64,000 bases of DNA from CALXQW01 sp031553045. GTDB taxonomy: Bacteria > Verrucomicrobiota > Verrucomicrobiia > Opitutales > Intestinicryptomonadaceae. The DNA lies in NCBI GenBank assembly GCA_031553045.1, contig JAVBLZ010000006.1:496001-560000 (forward strand), written 5' to 3'. This document shows positions 7,389 through 15,913 of the stretch, piece after piece (positions within the stretch are counted from its first letter, which is position 1; each line of letters begins with the position of its first letter). The translations under genes were made by a program, and so were the position numbers. The notes under the pieces were generated by a model. The model was not told where the DNA came from. It searched no databases and saw only the letters and a list, made by a program, of their open reading frames with translations.

Positions 7389-8951
7389 ATGAAAAAACTA
7401 TTAATTCTTCTATCCTTATTTGCCTCGGCGAATCTTTTTGCCGAGATTGTAATGTCTCAAGTTTTCTCAGACAATATGCTTTTGCAAAGAGAGCAAAATG
7501 TGAAAATCTGGGGCAAGTCTGATAAAAATGCAAATATTGAAGTGAAATTTGACGCTCAGAAGAAGTCTGCAACCGCCGATAAAGACGGAAAATGGAGCAT
7601 ATATCTAGACCCCCTTAAAGCCTCTTATGAGGCAAAAAAACTTGAAGTTTATGAAAACGGCAAGCTGGGTAAAACCATAATAAATGTCTTGGTTGGCGAA
7701 GTCTGGATAAGCGGCGGGCAGTCAAACATGGAATGGGCAATGGTCAATACCACGGGCTTTGAAGACGCAAAAAAAAGGGTAGCCGCAGAAAAATATAGAA
7801 ATATCCGATACTTTGAACAAAAAGGCAGAGACTCTGGTGCGTTAGAGCCTCAGGAAGATTTTATCAAACCAGCACTCTGGGAAATGTGCGACGAAACAGT
7901 TTTACCACACTTCAGTGCGGTAAGTTTTTTCTTTGCGGAAAAAATGTTCCTCGAATTGGATATGCCCATAGGCATATTGAGTTCTTCATTGGGCGGTAGC
8001 TCAATGGTTGCATGGGTGCCTGAAAATGTCATGAAGAAACGCAGGGTTTTCCTCCCAATTTTAGAGTCATTCGCCACAGAAAAAGCAAAATATAACTACG
8101 CAGAAACTCTCGCAAACTTTAAAAAAAGGAGCGCCGAATACCAAGCCCAAGTCAAGGCGGCAAAGGCAGAAAACAAACCAATCCCAGAGCAACCCAGAGA
8201 TTTGCGTTTTGCGCCAAATCCGCTTGGGCCGGGTAATATAAGATCTATGCCAGCCTATCTTTTTAATGCAAAAATTTGCCCAATGGCAGGCTATACTGCA
8301 AGAGGCGTTATATGGTATCAGGGAGAGGCAAATTTAACCACAAAAATCAATCGTTCTTTTACCGACAAGTTTAATTGTCTTATAGAAACATGGCGCAAGG
8401 CTTGGAAAAATGATGATATGTATTTTCTCTTTGCCCAGCTTACCTCTTTCGGAAAACAGAGATATTGGCCGGAAACAAGATGGGAACAATATCAAACCCT
8501 CAAAGAAGTTAAAAATACGGGCATGGCGGTTACAATAGACATAGGCGAAGAAAACGACATCCACCCCCGAAACAAAACCGACGTGGGTGTCCGCATGGCA
8601 AACATAGCACTCAAAGATGTCTATAAAAAGAATGTTACGCACCCTTACGGCCCAATGATAGAAAATGTTGAATACAACAATAGCTCAGCAACAATAAAAT
8701 TGGACACAGGCGGCAGAAAAATTGTAATAGATGGAACGCTAAGAGGCTTTGAAGTTATGGAAGAAAATGACGTATGGGTTGAATCGGAAGCCAAGTTTAA
8801 CGCCGATGAAACTTTTACTATAACATCTAAAAACGGCAAAGAAATTAAAGGCGTACGTTACGCTTGGAAAGATTGGGCGCAGCCGTATGTCTGCATATTT
8901 AATGAAGATAAACTCCCCGCAATGCCATTTATAGATTTTAAAAAGAATTAA
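7389..8951 (+). CDS. Sialate O-acetylesterase-type esterase, paralogue 2 of 6
   Basis: A 520-residue paralogue of the preceding protein. It has a signal peptide ending near SANLFA, the nucleophile Ser112 in GGQSNMEW, WYQGEAN, and His392 in DIHPRNK. The C-terminal GVRYAWKDWAQP and LPAMPF close the conserved part. The start at 7389 is preferred to 7374, which would overlap the upstream stop; it is 4 bases after that stop, so translation is probably coupled. No strong Shine-Dalgarno is present at any internal gene of the array. The substrate specificity relative to its siblings cannot be told. Confidence 0.88.
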   Translation: MKKLLILLSLFASANLFAEIVMSQVFSDNMLLQREQNVKIWGKSDKNANIEVKFDAQKKSATADKDGKWSIYLDPLKASYEAKKLEVYENGKLGKTIINVLVGEVWISGGQSNMEWAMVNTTGFEDAKKRVAAEKYRNIRYFEQKGRDSGALEPQEDFIKPALWEMCDETVLPHFSAVSFFFAEKMFLELDMPIGILSSSLGGSSMVAWVPENVMKKRRVFLPILESFATEKAKYNYAETLANFKKRSAEYQAQVKAAKAENKPIPEQPRDLRFAPNPLGPGNIRSMPAYLFNAKICPMAGYTARGVIWYQGEANLTTKINRSFTDKFNCLIETWRKAWKNDDMYFLFAQLTSFGKQRYWPETRWEQYQTLKEVKNTGMAVTIDIGEENDIHPRNKTDVGVRMANIALKDVYKKNVTHPYGPMIENVEYNNSSATIKLDTGGRKIVIDGTLRGFEVMEENDVWVESEAKFNADETFTITSKNGKEIKGVRYAWKDWAQPYVCIFNEDKLPAMPFIDFKKN

Positions 8952-8952
8952 T

Positions 8953-10509
8953 ATGAAAAATTTTATAATATCTTTATTTGCAATATTCACATCTATTTCC
9001 CTAAATGCGGAAGTTTTAATGCCCTCTATTTTTTCGGACGGCATGGTTTTGCAGCGTAATGCGGAAGTTAAAATTTGGGGCAAAGCCACACCAAAGTCGA
9101 AAATTGAAATTACTTTTGAAAATCAAAAGCCTTCCACCAATGCGGACGATAAAGGTTTGTGGTCTCTCAAGCTGAGCGCTTTAAAAGAAAATTCAACCCC
9201 CTCAAAAATGCAAATTTTTGAGAACGGCAAGCTTGAAAAAACCATACAAGACATTCTGGTTGGAGAAGTCTGGATGAGTGGCGGACAATCAAACATGGCA
9301 AGGCGTGTTGGCGCTTGCGACACTTTTTTAGAAACAAAAAGCAGGGCTAATTACCCTACTATGCGTTTCTTTAATCAACCTCATGAAGCCCAAAGCCCAA
9401 CGCCCTGTTTTGACAGTCCTGAAACGTCGGAATGGAAAGCCGTAACGCCGGAAAATTTGGAGCTTTTTACGGCGGTAGGGTTTTATTTTGCGGAAGCTTT
9501 GCAAAATAAACTAAACGTGCCCGTCGGTATAATTGAAAGCGCCGTTGGCGGCAGTGGCATGATTACGTGGATAAAAGAAGACGATGCAAAAGGCATAACA
9601 TATTTTGATGATAAATTATCAAATTACCACGCCGAAAAAGCCAATTATAACTATGAAAATGCATTGAAAAAATATGAATCAGACTTGGCAAAATTCAACG
9701 CCGACAAAGCTAAAGCAAAGGCTGAAAAAAAGACTTTTAGGAATGTAGCACCAACACGTCCATATCAATATTCGCCTTACAGAATGCAGCAGACACCGCA
9801 GTTTTTATACAACGCAAAAATTGCGCCGGTAAAGGGATATACGGTCTCCGGCATAATCTGGTATCAAGGCGAGGGAGACTCACGCACAAAAGAATCCGGC
9901 GTATTTTCCAGCGCATTTATAAGAGTTATAGAAACATGGCGCAAGTATTGGGAAAATCCCAACCTACCCTTTTACTTTGTCGAACTTAGCGCATATGATA
10001 CAGAAGCAAACTTTCCGTTAACCCGCAGCGAACAATTACTCACTACGCATCTTTGCAAAAATACGGGGCTGGCAAGCTCTGTGGATATAGGGCTTGAAAA
10101 GGATGTCCACCCAACAAACAAATTCGACATAGGCAAGCGTCTGGCAGGCTTGGCGCTTTATGAAGTTTACGGCAAAAAAGAAATTTATCCATACAGTCCT
10201 GAATTTAAAGACCTAAAAAAAGAATCTGGCAAAATCCTCATATCTTTTGAAAAAAGCAATGGCGAGCTTATCCTATCCGGCGCATTGCGGGGGTTTGAAG
10301 TTTTGATAAACGAAAAGTGGGAAACTTTCACACCAAAACTGCTGTCAAATAATGGAGAATCTATTTTGGAATTTGCAGATAATATTGACGGCAAAAAAAT
10401 CTGCGGTGTGCGCTATCTCTGGAAAGGATGGACACTGCCGGATGTTTGTTTGCGAGGCAAAAACAATCTGCCTTTACTGCCATTTACTAAAGAAATTAAA
10501 GGAAATTAA
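8953..10509 (+). CDS. Sialate O-acetylesterase-type esterase, paralogue 3 of 6
   Basis: A 518-residue secreted esterase with a signal peptide ending about ISLNA. The catalytic blocks are GGQSNM (Ser113), WYQGEGDS and DVHPTNK (His386). The helical insert before the WYQGE block is especially rich in Lys and Ala (LAKFNADKAKAKAEKK). It begins one base after the stop of paralogue 2. The segment after the nucleophile (ARRVGACD) differs from the other copies, suggesting a changed substrate pocket; that is inference only. Confidence 0.88.
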   Translation: MKNFIISLFAIFTSISLNAEVLMPSIFSDGMVLQRNAEVKIWGKATPKSKIEITFENQKPSTNADDKGLWSLKLSALKENSTPSKMQIFENGKLEKTIQDILVGEVWMSGGQSNMARRVGACDTFLETKSRANYPTMRFFNQPHEAQSPTPCFDSPETSEWKAVTPENLELFTAVGFYFAEALQNKLNVPVGIIESAVGGSGMITWIKEDDAKGITYFDDKLSNYHAEKANYNYENALKKYESDLAKFNADKAKAKAEKKTFRNVAPTRPYQYSPYRMQQTPQFLYNAKIAPVKGYTVSGIIWYQGEGDSRTKESGVFSSAFIRVIETWRKYWENPNLPFYFVELSAYDTEANFPLTRSEQLLTTHLCKNTGLASSVDIGLEKDVHPTNKFDIGKRLAGLALYEVYGKKEIYPYSPEFKDLKKESGKILISFEKSNGELILSGALRGFEVLINEKWETFTPKLLSNNGESILEFADNIDGKKICGVRYLWKGWTLPDVCLRGKNNLPLLPFTKEIKGN

Positions 10510-10511
10510 TT

Positions 10512-12050
10512 ATGAAAAAAAGTTTAACACTTCTTACTCTAATCTTTGCGTCCTCTTTGCTTCTGGCAAAAATAGAGACCCCTAGGATTTTTTCAGACAA
10601 TATGGTTTTGCAAAGCGGCGAACCGGTAAAAATATGGGGCAAGGCAAGCCCAAAATCCAATGTCGAAATTAAATTTTCAGGTCAAAGCAAATCCGCCAAG
10701 GCGGACGACAAGGGCTTTTGGACAATTTATTTGGATGCCCTAAAACCTTCCAAAGAACCAATGCAGATGCAAATTTTAGAGGAGGCTGATGACAGTTTTA
10801 AAATCTCAAATATTTTAGTGGGTGAAGTTTGGATTACGGGCGGACAATCAAACATGGCTTTTGCTCTAAAAAATTCCACCACATTTAAAGAGGCATTAAG
10901 TGCTGATAACTCTATGATTAGAACTTTCATCCAAGCCGGCCAACTTGTAAAAGAACCGCAGTGGGATACCGACAAACACGCACGCTGGATAATCTTGGAT
11001 AAGGAAAATATGGGCTCTTTAAACGCCGTAGCTTTTTATTTTTCAAGAGAGCTTGTTGCAAAATTAAATACTCCCGTAGCCTTTGTGCAAACACCCGTTG
11101 GTGGGTCTTCAATGTGCGCTTGGCTTGCACCTCAAGACCTTAAAGGCGTAAGTGGTTTTGAAGAAAATATAAAATATTTCGAAGAAGAAAATAAAAATTA
11201 CGACCCCCAAAAAGCACAAAAAATCTATGAGAAAAAATTAGAGGAATGGAAGGCGAATAAAAAAGCCGCCCTTGCTGCAAAAAAGAAATTTGATGAGCGC
11301 GCTCCTGAAGCCCCAAATTCATTGGGATACGGCGTTAAGATACAAAAGTCTCCGTCTTTGCTGTATTATGCCAGAGTTGCCCCAATAGCGGGCTATACGG
11401 CAAAGGGTTTTGTCTGGTATCAGGGTGAGGCGGACGCCAACTCCACCGATGAAACAAAATTTAAAGACAAGTTTGAGCGTCTGGTTACAAGCTGGCGCAA
11501 ATACTGGGGTAAAGCCGATATGCCTTTCATATTTGCACAACTGCCCTCTTTTGGCTCTGGCCGCACAGATTGGCCTTCTGCAAGATGGGGTCAGTATTTG
11601 GCTACAAAATCCCTTAAGAACCTCTACGGGGCAGTGCTCATAGATTTGGGTGAAGAAAAAGACATTCATCCAAAAAACAAACTTGATGTTGGCAAACGCT
11701 TTGCAAACCTTGCATTCAAAGAGGTTTACGGATTAAAAGATATTTACCCTTACAGCAGCGTTCCAAAGAGCTTTGAGTACGAATCCTCAAAAGTAAAAAT
11801 CACTTTTGAAACCTACACGCGTAACTTGGTCTGTGATGGTGAAATCACCGGCTTTGAAGTTTTGTCCGGAAACGATTGGAAAAGCGCAAAAGCAAAACTA
11901 ACAGCCCCAAATCAAATTGAGGTTGAGTCGCCAAACGCTTCCGACCAAATTTCGGGCGTGCGTTATTTATGGAAGAATTGGGCGCAACCTGAAGTAAAAC
12001 TCTTTAATGTGGATAAATTGCCCGCAATGCCATTTACAAATAGAAAGTAA
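10512..12050 (+). CDS. Sialate O-acetylesterase-type esterase, paralogue 4 of 6
   Basis: A 512-residue secreted esterase and the shortest of the array. The signal peptide runs about to SSLLLA; Ser113 is in GGQSNMAF, then WYQGEADA, and His386 is in DIHPKNK. The C-terminus has GVRYLWKNWAQP and LPAMPF. The start lies 2 bases after the upstream stop. Its catalytic region around His386 (LGEEKDIHPKNKLDVGKR) is nearly identical to that of paralogue 5, so these two look like a closer pair. Confidence 0.88.
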   Translation: MKKSLTLLTLIFASSLLLAKIETPRIFSDNMVLQSGEPVKIWGKASPKSNVEIKFSGQSKSAKADDKGFWTIYLDALKPSKEPMQMQILEEADDSFKISNILVGEVWITGGQSNMAFALKNSTTFKEALSADNSMIRTFIQAGQLVKEPQWDTDKHARWIILDKENMGSLNAVAFYFSRELVAKLNTPVAFVQTPVGGSSMCAWLAPQDLKGVSGFEENIKYFEEENKNYDPQKAQKIYEKKLEEWKANKKAALAAKKKFDERAPEAPNSLGYGVKIQKSPSLLYYARVAPIAGYTAKGFVWYQGEADANSTDETKFKDKFERLVTSWRKYWGKADMPFIFAQLPSFGSGRTDWPSARWGQYLATKSLKNLYGAVLIDLGEEKDIHPKNKLDVGKRFANLAFKEVYGLKDIYPYSSVPKSFEYESSKVKITFETYTRNLVCDGEITGFEVLSGNDWKSAKAKLTAPNQIEVESPNASDQISGVRYLWKNWAQPEVKLFNVDKLPAMPFTNRK

Positions 12051-12054
12051 TAAT

Positions 12055-13605
12055 ATGATGAAAAAAACAACACTCACTCTGGGGGCGTTATTTTTAGCCG
12101 CAAATGCACTTTTGGCTAAAATTGAAATGCCAAAAATCTTCTCCGAAAACATGGTATTACAAAGAGGAGAAAAAGTTAAAGTATGGGGGAAATCTTTGCC
12201 CAATGCAAAAATTGAAGTTGAAGTTGCCGGCAATAAATCTTCAACATCGTCCGACTCAAACGGTTCATGGAATTTGTATCTTGGCTCTATGAATGCCACA
12301 AAGATACCAGTAGCAATGAAGGTCTATGAAAACGGCAGCCTTGATAAGACAATAACAAATGTAGTGGTTGGAGAAGTTTGGGTAAGCGGCGGCCAATCAA
12401 ATATGCAATGGGAAGTTTCTAAAGTAAACGGTCTTGAAGAAGCTAAACAAAGGGCAGACTACCCTCAGATGCGTTTCTTCAGACAGCCATATGCCGACGC
12501 CTCTTTGGAAAAGCGTTTTGACTCTGCGCCGGAAGCAAAATGGATTGTGATATCTCCGGAAAATGTCGGAAATGTGAGCGCAGTTTCCTTCTTCTTTATA
12601 GAACAAATTATGAAGAAGACAAACGTGCCCGTGGGTATTGTTGAAACTTCTTTGGGCGGAACAAGAATGACTTGCTGGCTCTCCAGAGACGACCAAAAGG
12701 GAATTCCTGGCTATGAAAAATATATTCTCGAAAGAGACAATGTCATGAAAAACTTTGACTTGGAAAAAGAAATGGCAGTCTGGAAGAAAAAATATGAAGA
12801 CTATTCCGCACGCAAAAAAGCTGCTGAAGCCGCAAAAACGCCTTTCAAAGAATATGCGCCAAAACAGCCCAACCAATTTGGTGGAAGCATAGCAATTTCT
12901 ATGGTGCCTGAATGCCTTTACAACGCCAAAGTTGCGCCCATAGCAGGCTATACGGCAAAAGGTTTTATATGGTATCAGGGTGAATCTGACGCCCGTATAG
13001 AAACCGAAGGCGAATTTGCCCAAATGTTTGAACAGCTCATAACATCTTGGCGCAATTACTGGGGTAAGCCGAAAATGCCCTTCCTTTTTGCACAGCTCAC
13101 CTCTTTTGGCACAGACTCAAACTGGCCTCTGGCAAGGTGGGAGCAATACTTGGTCTCTGAAAAAATGGACGATGTTGAAATGGCGGTCATAATAGATTTG
13201 GGCGAAGAAAAAGACATTCATCCCAAAAACAAACTTGATGTGGGCAAACGTCTGGCAACCATAGCTTTTGACGAGGTTTATGACTACAACAACCAATTTG
13301 CATTCGGTCCAAAATTTGACGATGTTGATTATTCCGGCAATTATGCCATTGTAGAAATAGACGATGAGGACAGAGGCATTGTAATTTCCGGAGCGCTCAG
13401 GGGCTTTGAAGTTTTGGTAAACGGCGCTTGGCAGGAAGCCTCTGTTGAGAAAATTTCAAAAGACGAGCTTAAGGTCAGCGCAAAAAATACGGGTGATACC
13501 GTACTTGGCGTGCGCTATCTCTGGAAAAACTGGGCACAGCCGGATGTCTGCATATTCAATATGGACGGTCTGCCAGCCATGCCGTTCAGAAATCTGAAAA
13601 AGTAA
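12055..13605 (+). CDS. Sialate O-acetylesterase-type esterase, paralogue 5 of 6
   Basis: A 516-residue secreted esterase. The start ATGATG at 12055 is used because a signal peptide (MMKKTTLTLGALFLAANALLA) follows directly; the frame is open back to 12007 inside the previous gene. Ser115 is in GGQSNMQW, followed by WYQGESDA, and His389 in DIHPKNK. It closes with GVRYLWKNWAQP and LPAMPF as in paralogue 4. The gap to the upstream stop is 4 bases. The middle insert contains the Lys/Ala/Glu-rich stretch typical of this array. Confidence 0.88.
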   Translation: MMKKTTLTLGALFLAANALLAKIEMPKIFSENMVLQRGEKVKVWGKSLPNAKIEVEVAGNKSSTSSDSNGSWNLYLGSMNATKIPVAMKVYENGSLDKTITNVVVGEVWVSGGQSNMQWEVSKVNGLEEAKQRADYPQMRFFRQPYADASLEKRFDSAPEAKWIVISPENVGNVSAVSFFFIEQIMKKTNVPVGIVETSLGGTRMTCWLSRDDQKGIPGYEKYILERDNVMKNFDLEKEMAVWKKKYEDYSARKKAAEAAKTPFKEYAPKQPNQFGGSIAISMVPECLYNAKVAPIAGYTAKGFIWYQGESDARIETEGEFAQMFEQLITSWRNYWGKPKMPFLFAQLTSFGTDSNWPLARWEQYLVSEKMDDVEMAVIIDLGEEKDIHPKNKLDVGKRLATIAFDEVYDYNNQFAFGPKFDDVDYSGNYAIVEIDDEDRGIVISGALRGFEVLVNGAWQEASVEKISKDELKVSAKNTGDTVLGVRYLWKNWAQPDVCIFNMDGLPAMPFRNLKK

Positions 13606-13610
13606 TGTTT

Positions 13611-15173
13611 ATGAAAAAACTGTTTCTGTTAATATCAACTCTTCTGCTTTCAGTTTCGCTGAATGCAGAAGTAATTTTGCCCAGCATATTCTCAAAAAAC
13701 ATGGTTTTGCAGCAGGGGCAAAAAGTTAAAATATGGGGCAAGGCGACGCCTAAATCGCATGTTGAAATAATCTTTGCGGGCCAACGTAAAGCCGCAAATG
13801 TAGGCGAAGACGGCAAGTGGGTTGCATATCTCGACAGCCTCGAGAAAAATAAAACGCCACAAGTTTTAAGCGTGCTTGAAAACGGTAAAGAAGTGCATGC
13901 CATAACCAATGTTTTGGTCGGCGAAGTTTGGGTTACGGGTGGGCAGTCAAATATGGAAATGTCGGCGGGCGAATGTTCAAAGCAGGGCTTTGACGATGTA
14001 TTGGCAAAAATTGACCATACGCTGTTTCGCTCTTTTCAACAAGACAGATTCCCTCATTCCGCAACCCCTCTTGATACAAATAAAGACGGCAAGTGGATTA
14101 TCATAGGCAGCGTTGGAAGCGGTGGAATAAGCGCTGTATCATTCTTTTTTGGCGAAGAACTGGTACGCAGGTTGGATAGCCCTGTGGGGGTCATACAGAC
14201 TGCCGTGGGCGGTACGGCAATGCGCTCTTGGTTGCCGATGGGAGCGATGGAAGGCAACCCCGCTTTTGCCTCACAGCTTGAAGATTACAAAAAGCGCTTG
14301 GCTGCTTATGACTACAACAAAGCTTACGCAGAGTGGCAAAAGGCAAAGGCAGACTGGGAGGCTAAAATTGAAGAATTAAAAGCCGCAGGCAAGCCTCTGC
14401 CAAATACTCCAACAGGAATATCCAGAGCGCCCTATCCTGAAAGTCCTGACACATTCAGGTATCCTTCGGGTTTGTATAACGCAAAAGTTGCCCCATTGGC
14501 AGGGTTTGCCGCAAAAGGTTTCTTGTGGTATCAAGGAGAGTCGGATTCCAGCAACCCAAATTTTCAACAGATGTTTGAAACCATAGTTGACACTTGGCGT
14601 AAAGAATGGAATAGCCCCGAGATGCCTTTTCTCTTCGTCCAACTGACTTCATATGACGTAAAAAGCAACGCTTGGGTAAACGCAAGACGCTTTCAAGAAG
14701 CGGTTACAAAATCCAGAAAAAATGTAGAAATGGCGGTTACCATAGACTTGGGCGAAGAAACTGAAATACACCCTAAAGACAAAATGCAAGTTGCTGAAAG
14801 ATTGACGCTTTTGGCGCTTTCGAATGTTTATAAAGTTTCAAAAATTTCGCCATACGGTGCATTTTTTAAATCCGTAAAGTTTGATAAAAATTCTGCGACA
14901 CTGACATTTGACACTTTCGGCAAAACTCTTACGGCAAAAAATGAAATCACGGGCTTTGAGGTTTTGCTTGAAGGCTCAAACTGGGTTGGTGCTTCCGCAA
15001 AACTCAAAGGCAATGAAATTGTAGTAACCGCACCCAAAGACGGCAAGATATCGGGCGTACGCTATCTTTGGCTAAACTGGGCAAAACCGCTTGCCAGCGT
15101 GTTTGTAAAAGCTGAAGGCGCAAAGCCGCCTTGTCCTGACTTGCCCTTGGCGCCGTTTTCAACGAATCCATAA
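13611..15173 (+). CDS. Sialate O-acetylesterase-type esterase, paralogue 6 of 6
   Basis: A 520-residue secreted esterase, the last of the array. The signal peptide is MKKLFLLISTLLLSVSLNA. The catalytic blocks are GGQSNM (Ser113), WYQGESDS and EIHPKDK (His387). Here the residue two before the His is Glu instead of the Asp seen in the other five, a conservative change that does not prove loss of activity. The C-terminus is longer (AEGAKPPCPDLPLAPF). An alternative ATG at 13605 overlaps the previous stop; 13611 leaves a 5-base gap. A strong terminator follows at once. Confidence 0.87.
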   Translation: MKKLFLLISTLLLSVSLNAEVILPSIFSKNMVLQQGQKVKIWGKATPKSHVEIIFAGQRKAANVGEDGKWVAYLDSLEKNKTPQVLSVLENGKEVHAITNVLVGEVWVTGGQSNMEMSAGECSKQGFDDVLAKIDHTLFRSFQQDRFPHSATPLDTNKDGKWIIIGSVGSGGISAVSFFFGEELVRRLDSPVGVIQTAVGGTAMRSWLPMGAMEGNPAFASQLEDYKKRLAAYDYNKAYAEWQKAKADWEAKIEELKAAGKPLPNTPTGISRAPYPESPDTFRYPSGLYNAKVAPLAGFAAKGFLWYQGESDSSNPNFQQMFETIVDTWRKEWNSPEMPFLFVQLTSYDVKSNAWVNARRFQEAVTKSRKNVEMAVTIDLGEETEIHPKDKMQVAERLTLLALSNVYKVSKISPYGAFFKSVKFDKNSATLTFDTFGKTLTAKNEITGFEVLLEGSNWVGASAKLKGNEIVVTAPKDGKISGVRYLWLNWAKPLASVFVKAEGAKPPCPDLPLAPFSTNP

Positions 15174-15186
15174 ATTTAAAAAAACA

Positions 15187-15216
15187 AAACGCAGGAGTTG
15201 AATCCTGCGTTTTTTT
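15187..15216 (+). terminator. Intrinsic terminator closing the esterase array
   Basis: The stem AAACGCAGGA (15187-15196) pairs with TCCTGCGTTT (15203-15212) around a 6-base loop, and the T run continues past it. It lies 13 bases after the stop of the sixth paralogue, and separates the array from the polysaccharide export genes. Confidence 0.88.
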
Positions 15217-15280
15217 ACGATATATATTATGAGAATATTTTTGTTGAAAACTTCTAATAATTAAATTCAATTACACGCTT

Positions 15281-15895
15281 ATGATTAAAAAATGTTTACA
15301 CATTTTACTTCTGGTTGTTTTTGCCTCCAGCTTTCTTTCTTTTGCATCAGCTCAAGATACTTCCTCTCTTGCGGTTATGAATAAAGCCATGTCTTCTTAC
15401 AAGCTCAGACCGCTAGACTTAATAGAGGTGAGGGTTTTTCAGGAACAAGACCTTACAAGAATAGTAAGAATCGTGGCTGACGGCACTATAGACATGCCCC
15501 TAATCGGCAGGATAGAAATTGTGGGTCTCACAGTACCGCAAGCTCAAGAGAAAATAAAGGCTCTTTACGATAAGGACTATCTTGTTAATTCACAGATAAG
15601 TATTTATATTACAGAGTACTCTCCAAGGCGTGTGCATGTAATGGGTATGGTATTGTCTCCCGGTGAAGTTCGCTTCCCCAATGAAGAAACTATGACATTT
15701 ACCAAAGCACTTGCTTCGGTGGGCGGTGTTGCGCCAAAGGGCGATAGCCGTAACATCAAGCTTAAACGCACTTTGCCGGACGGCAGCTCTAAAACTTACG
15801 TGCTAGACCTCAAAGATATTATGAGAGACCCCAAGTCTGCAGACATCCTTCTTGAAGAAGGCGACCTCATATACGTTGAAGAAAATATTTGGTAA
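15281..15895 (+). CDS. Polysaccharide export protein, Wza/KpsD type
   Basis: A 204-residue protein with a signal peptide (cleavage near FASA), a Poly_export domain (about residues 38-115, RPLDLIEVRVFQEQDLTR onwards) and one SLBB domain (about 118-195, RRVHVMGMVLSPGEV). Family members oligomerise in the outer membrane as the exit channel for capsule or exopolysaccharide. This is a short form with one SLBB domain and no lipobox Cys. It ends 18 bases before the BY-kinase/co-polymerase gene, its expected inner-membrane partner. Confidence 0.9.
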   Translation: MIKKCLHILLLVVFASSFLSFASAQDTSSLAVMNKAMSSYKLRPLDLIEVRVFQEQDLTRIVRIVADGTIDMPLIGRIEIVGLTVPQAQEKIKALYDKDYLVNSQISIYITEYSPRRVHVMGMVLSPGEVRFPNEETMTFTKALASVGGVAPKGDSRNIKLKRTLPDGSSKTYVLDLKDIMRDPKSADILLEEGDLIYVEENIW

Positions 15896-15913
15896 TTTTT
15901 AATTAATTTTGTT

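Noticed and set aside
13611..15173. Loss of activity in the sixth esterase because Asp before His387 is Glu
   Set aside because: The change is conservative, and related esterases vary at this position; Ser and His are intact.
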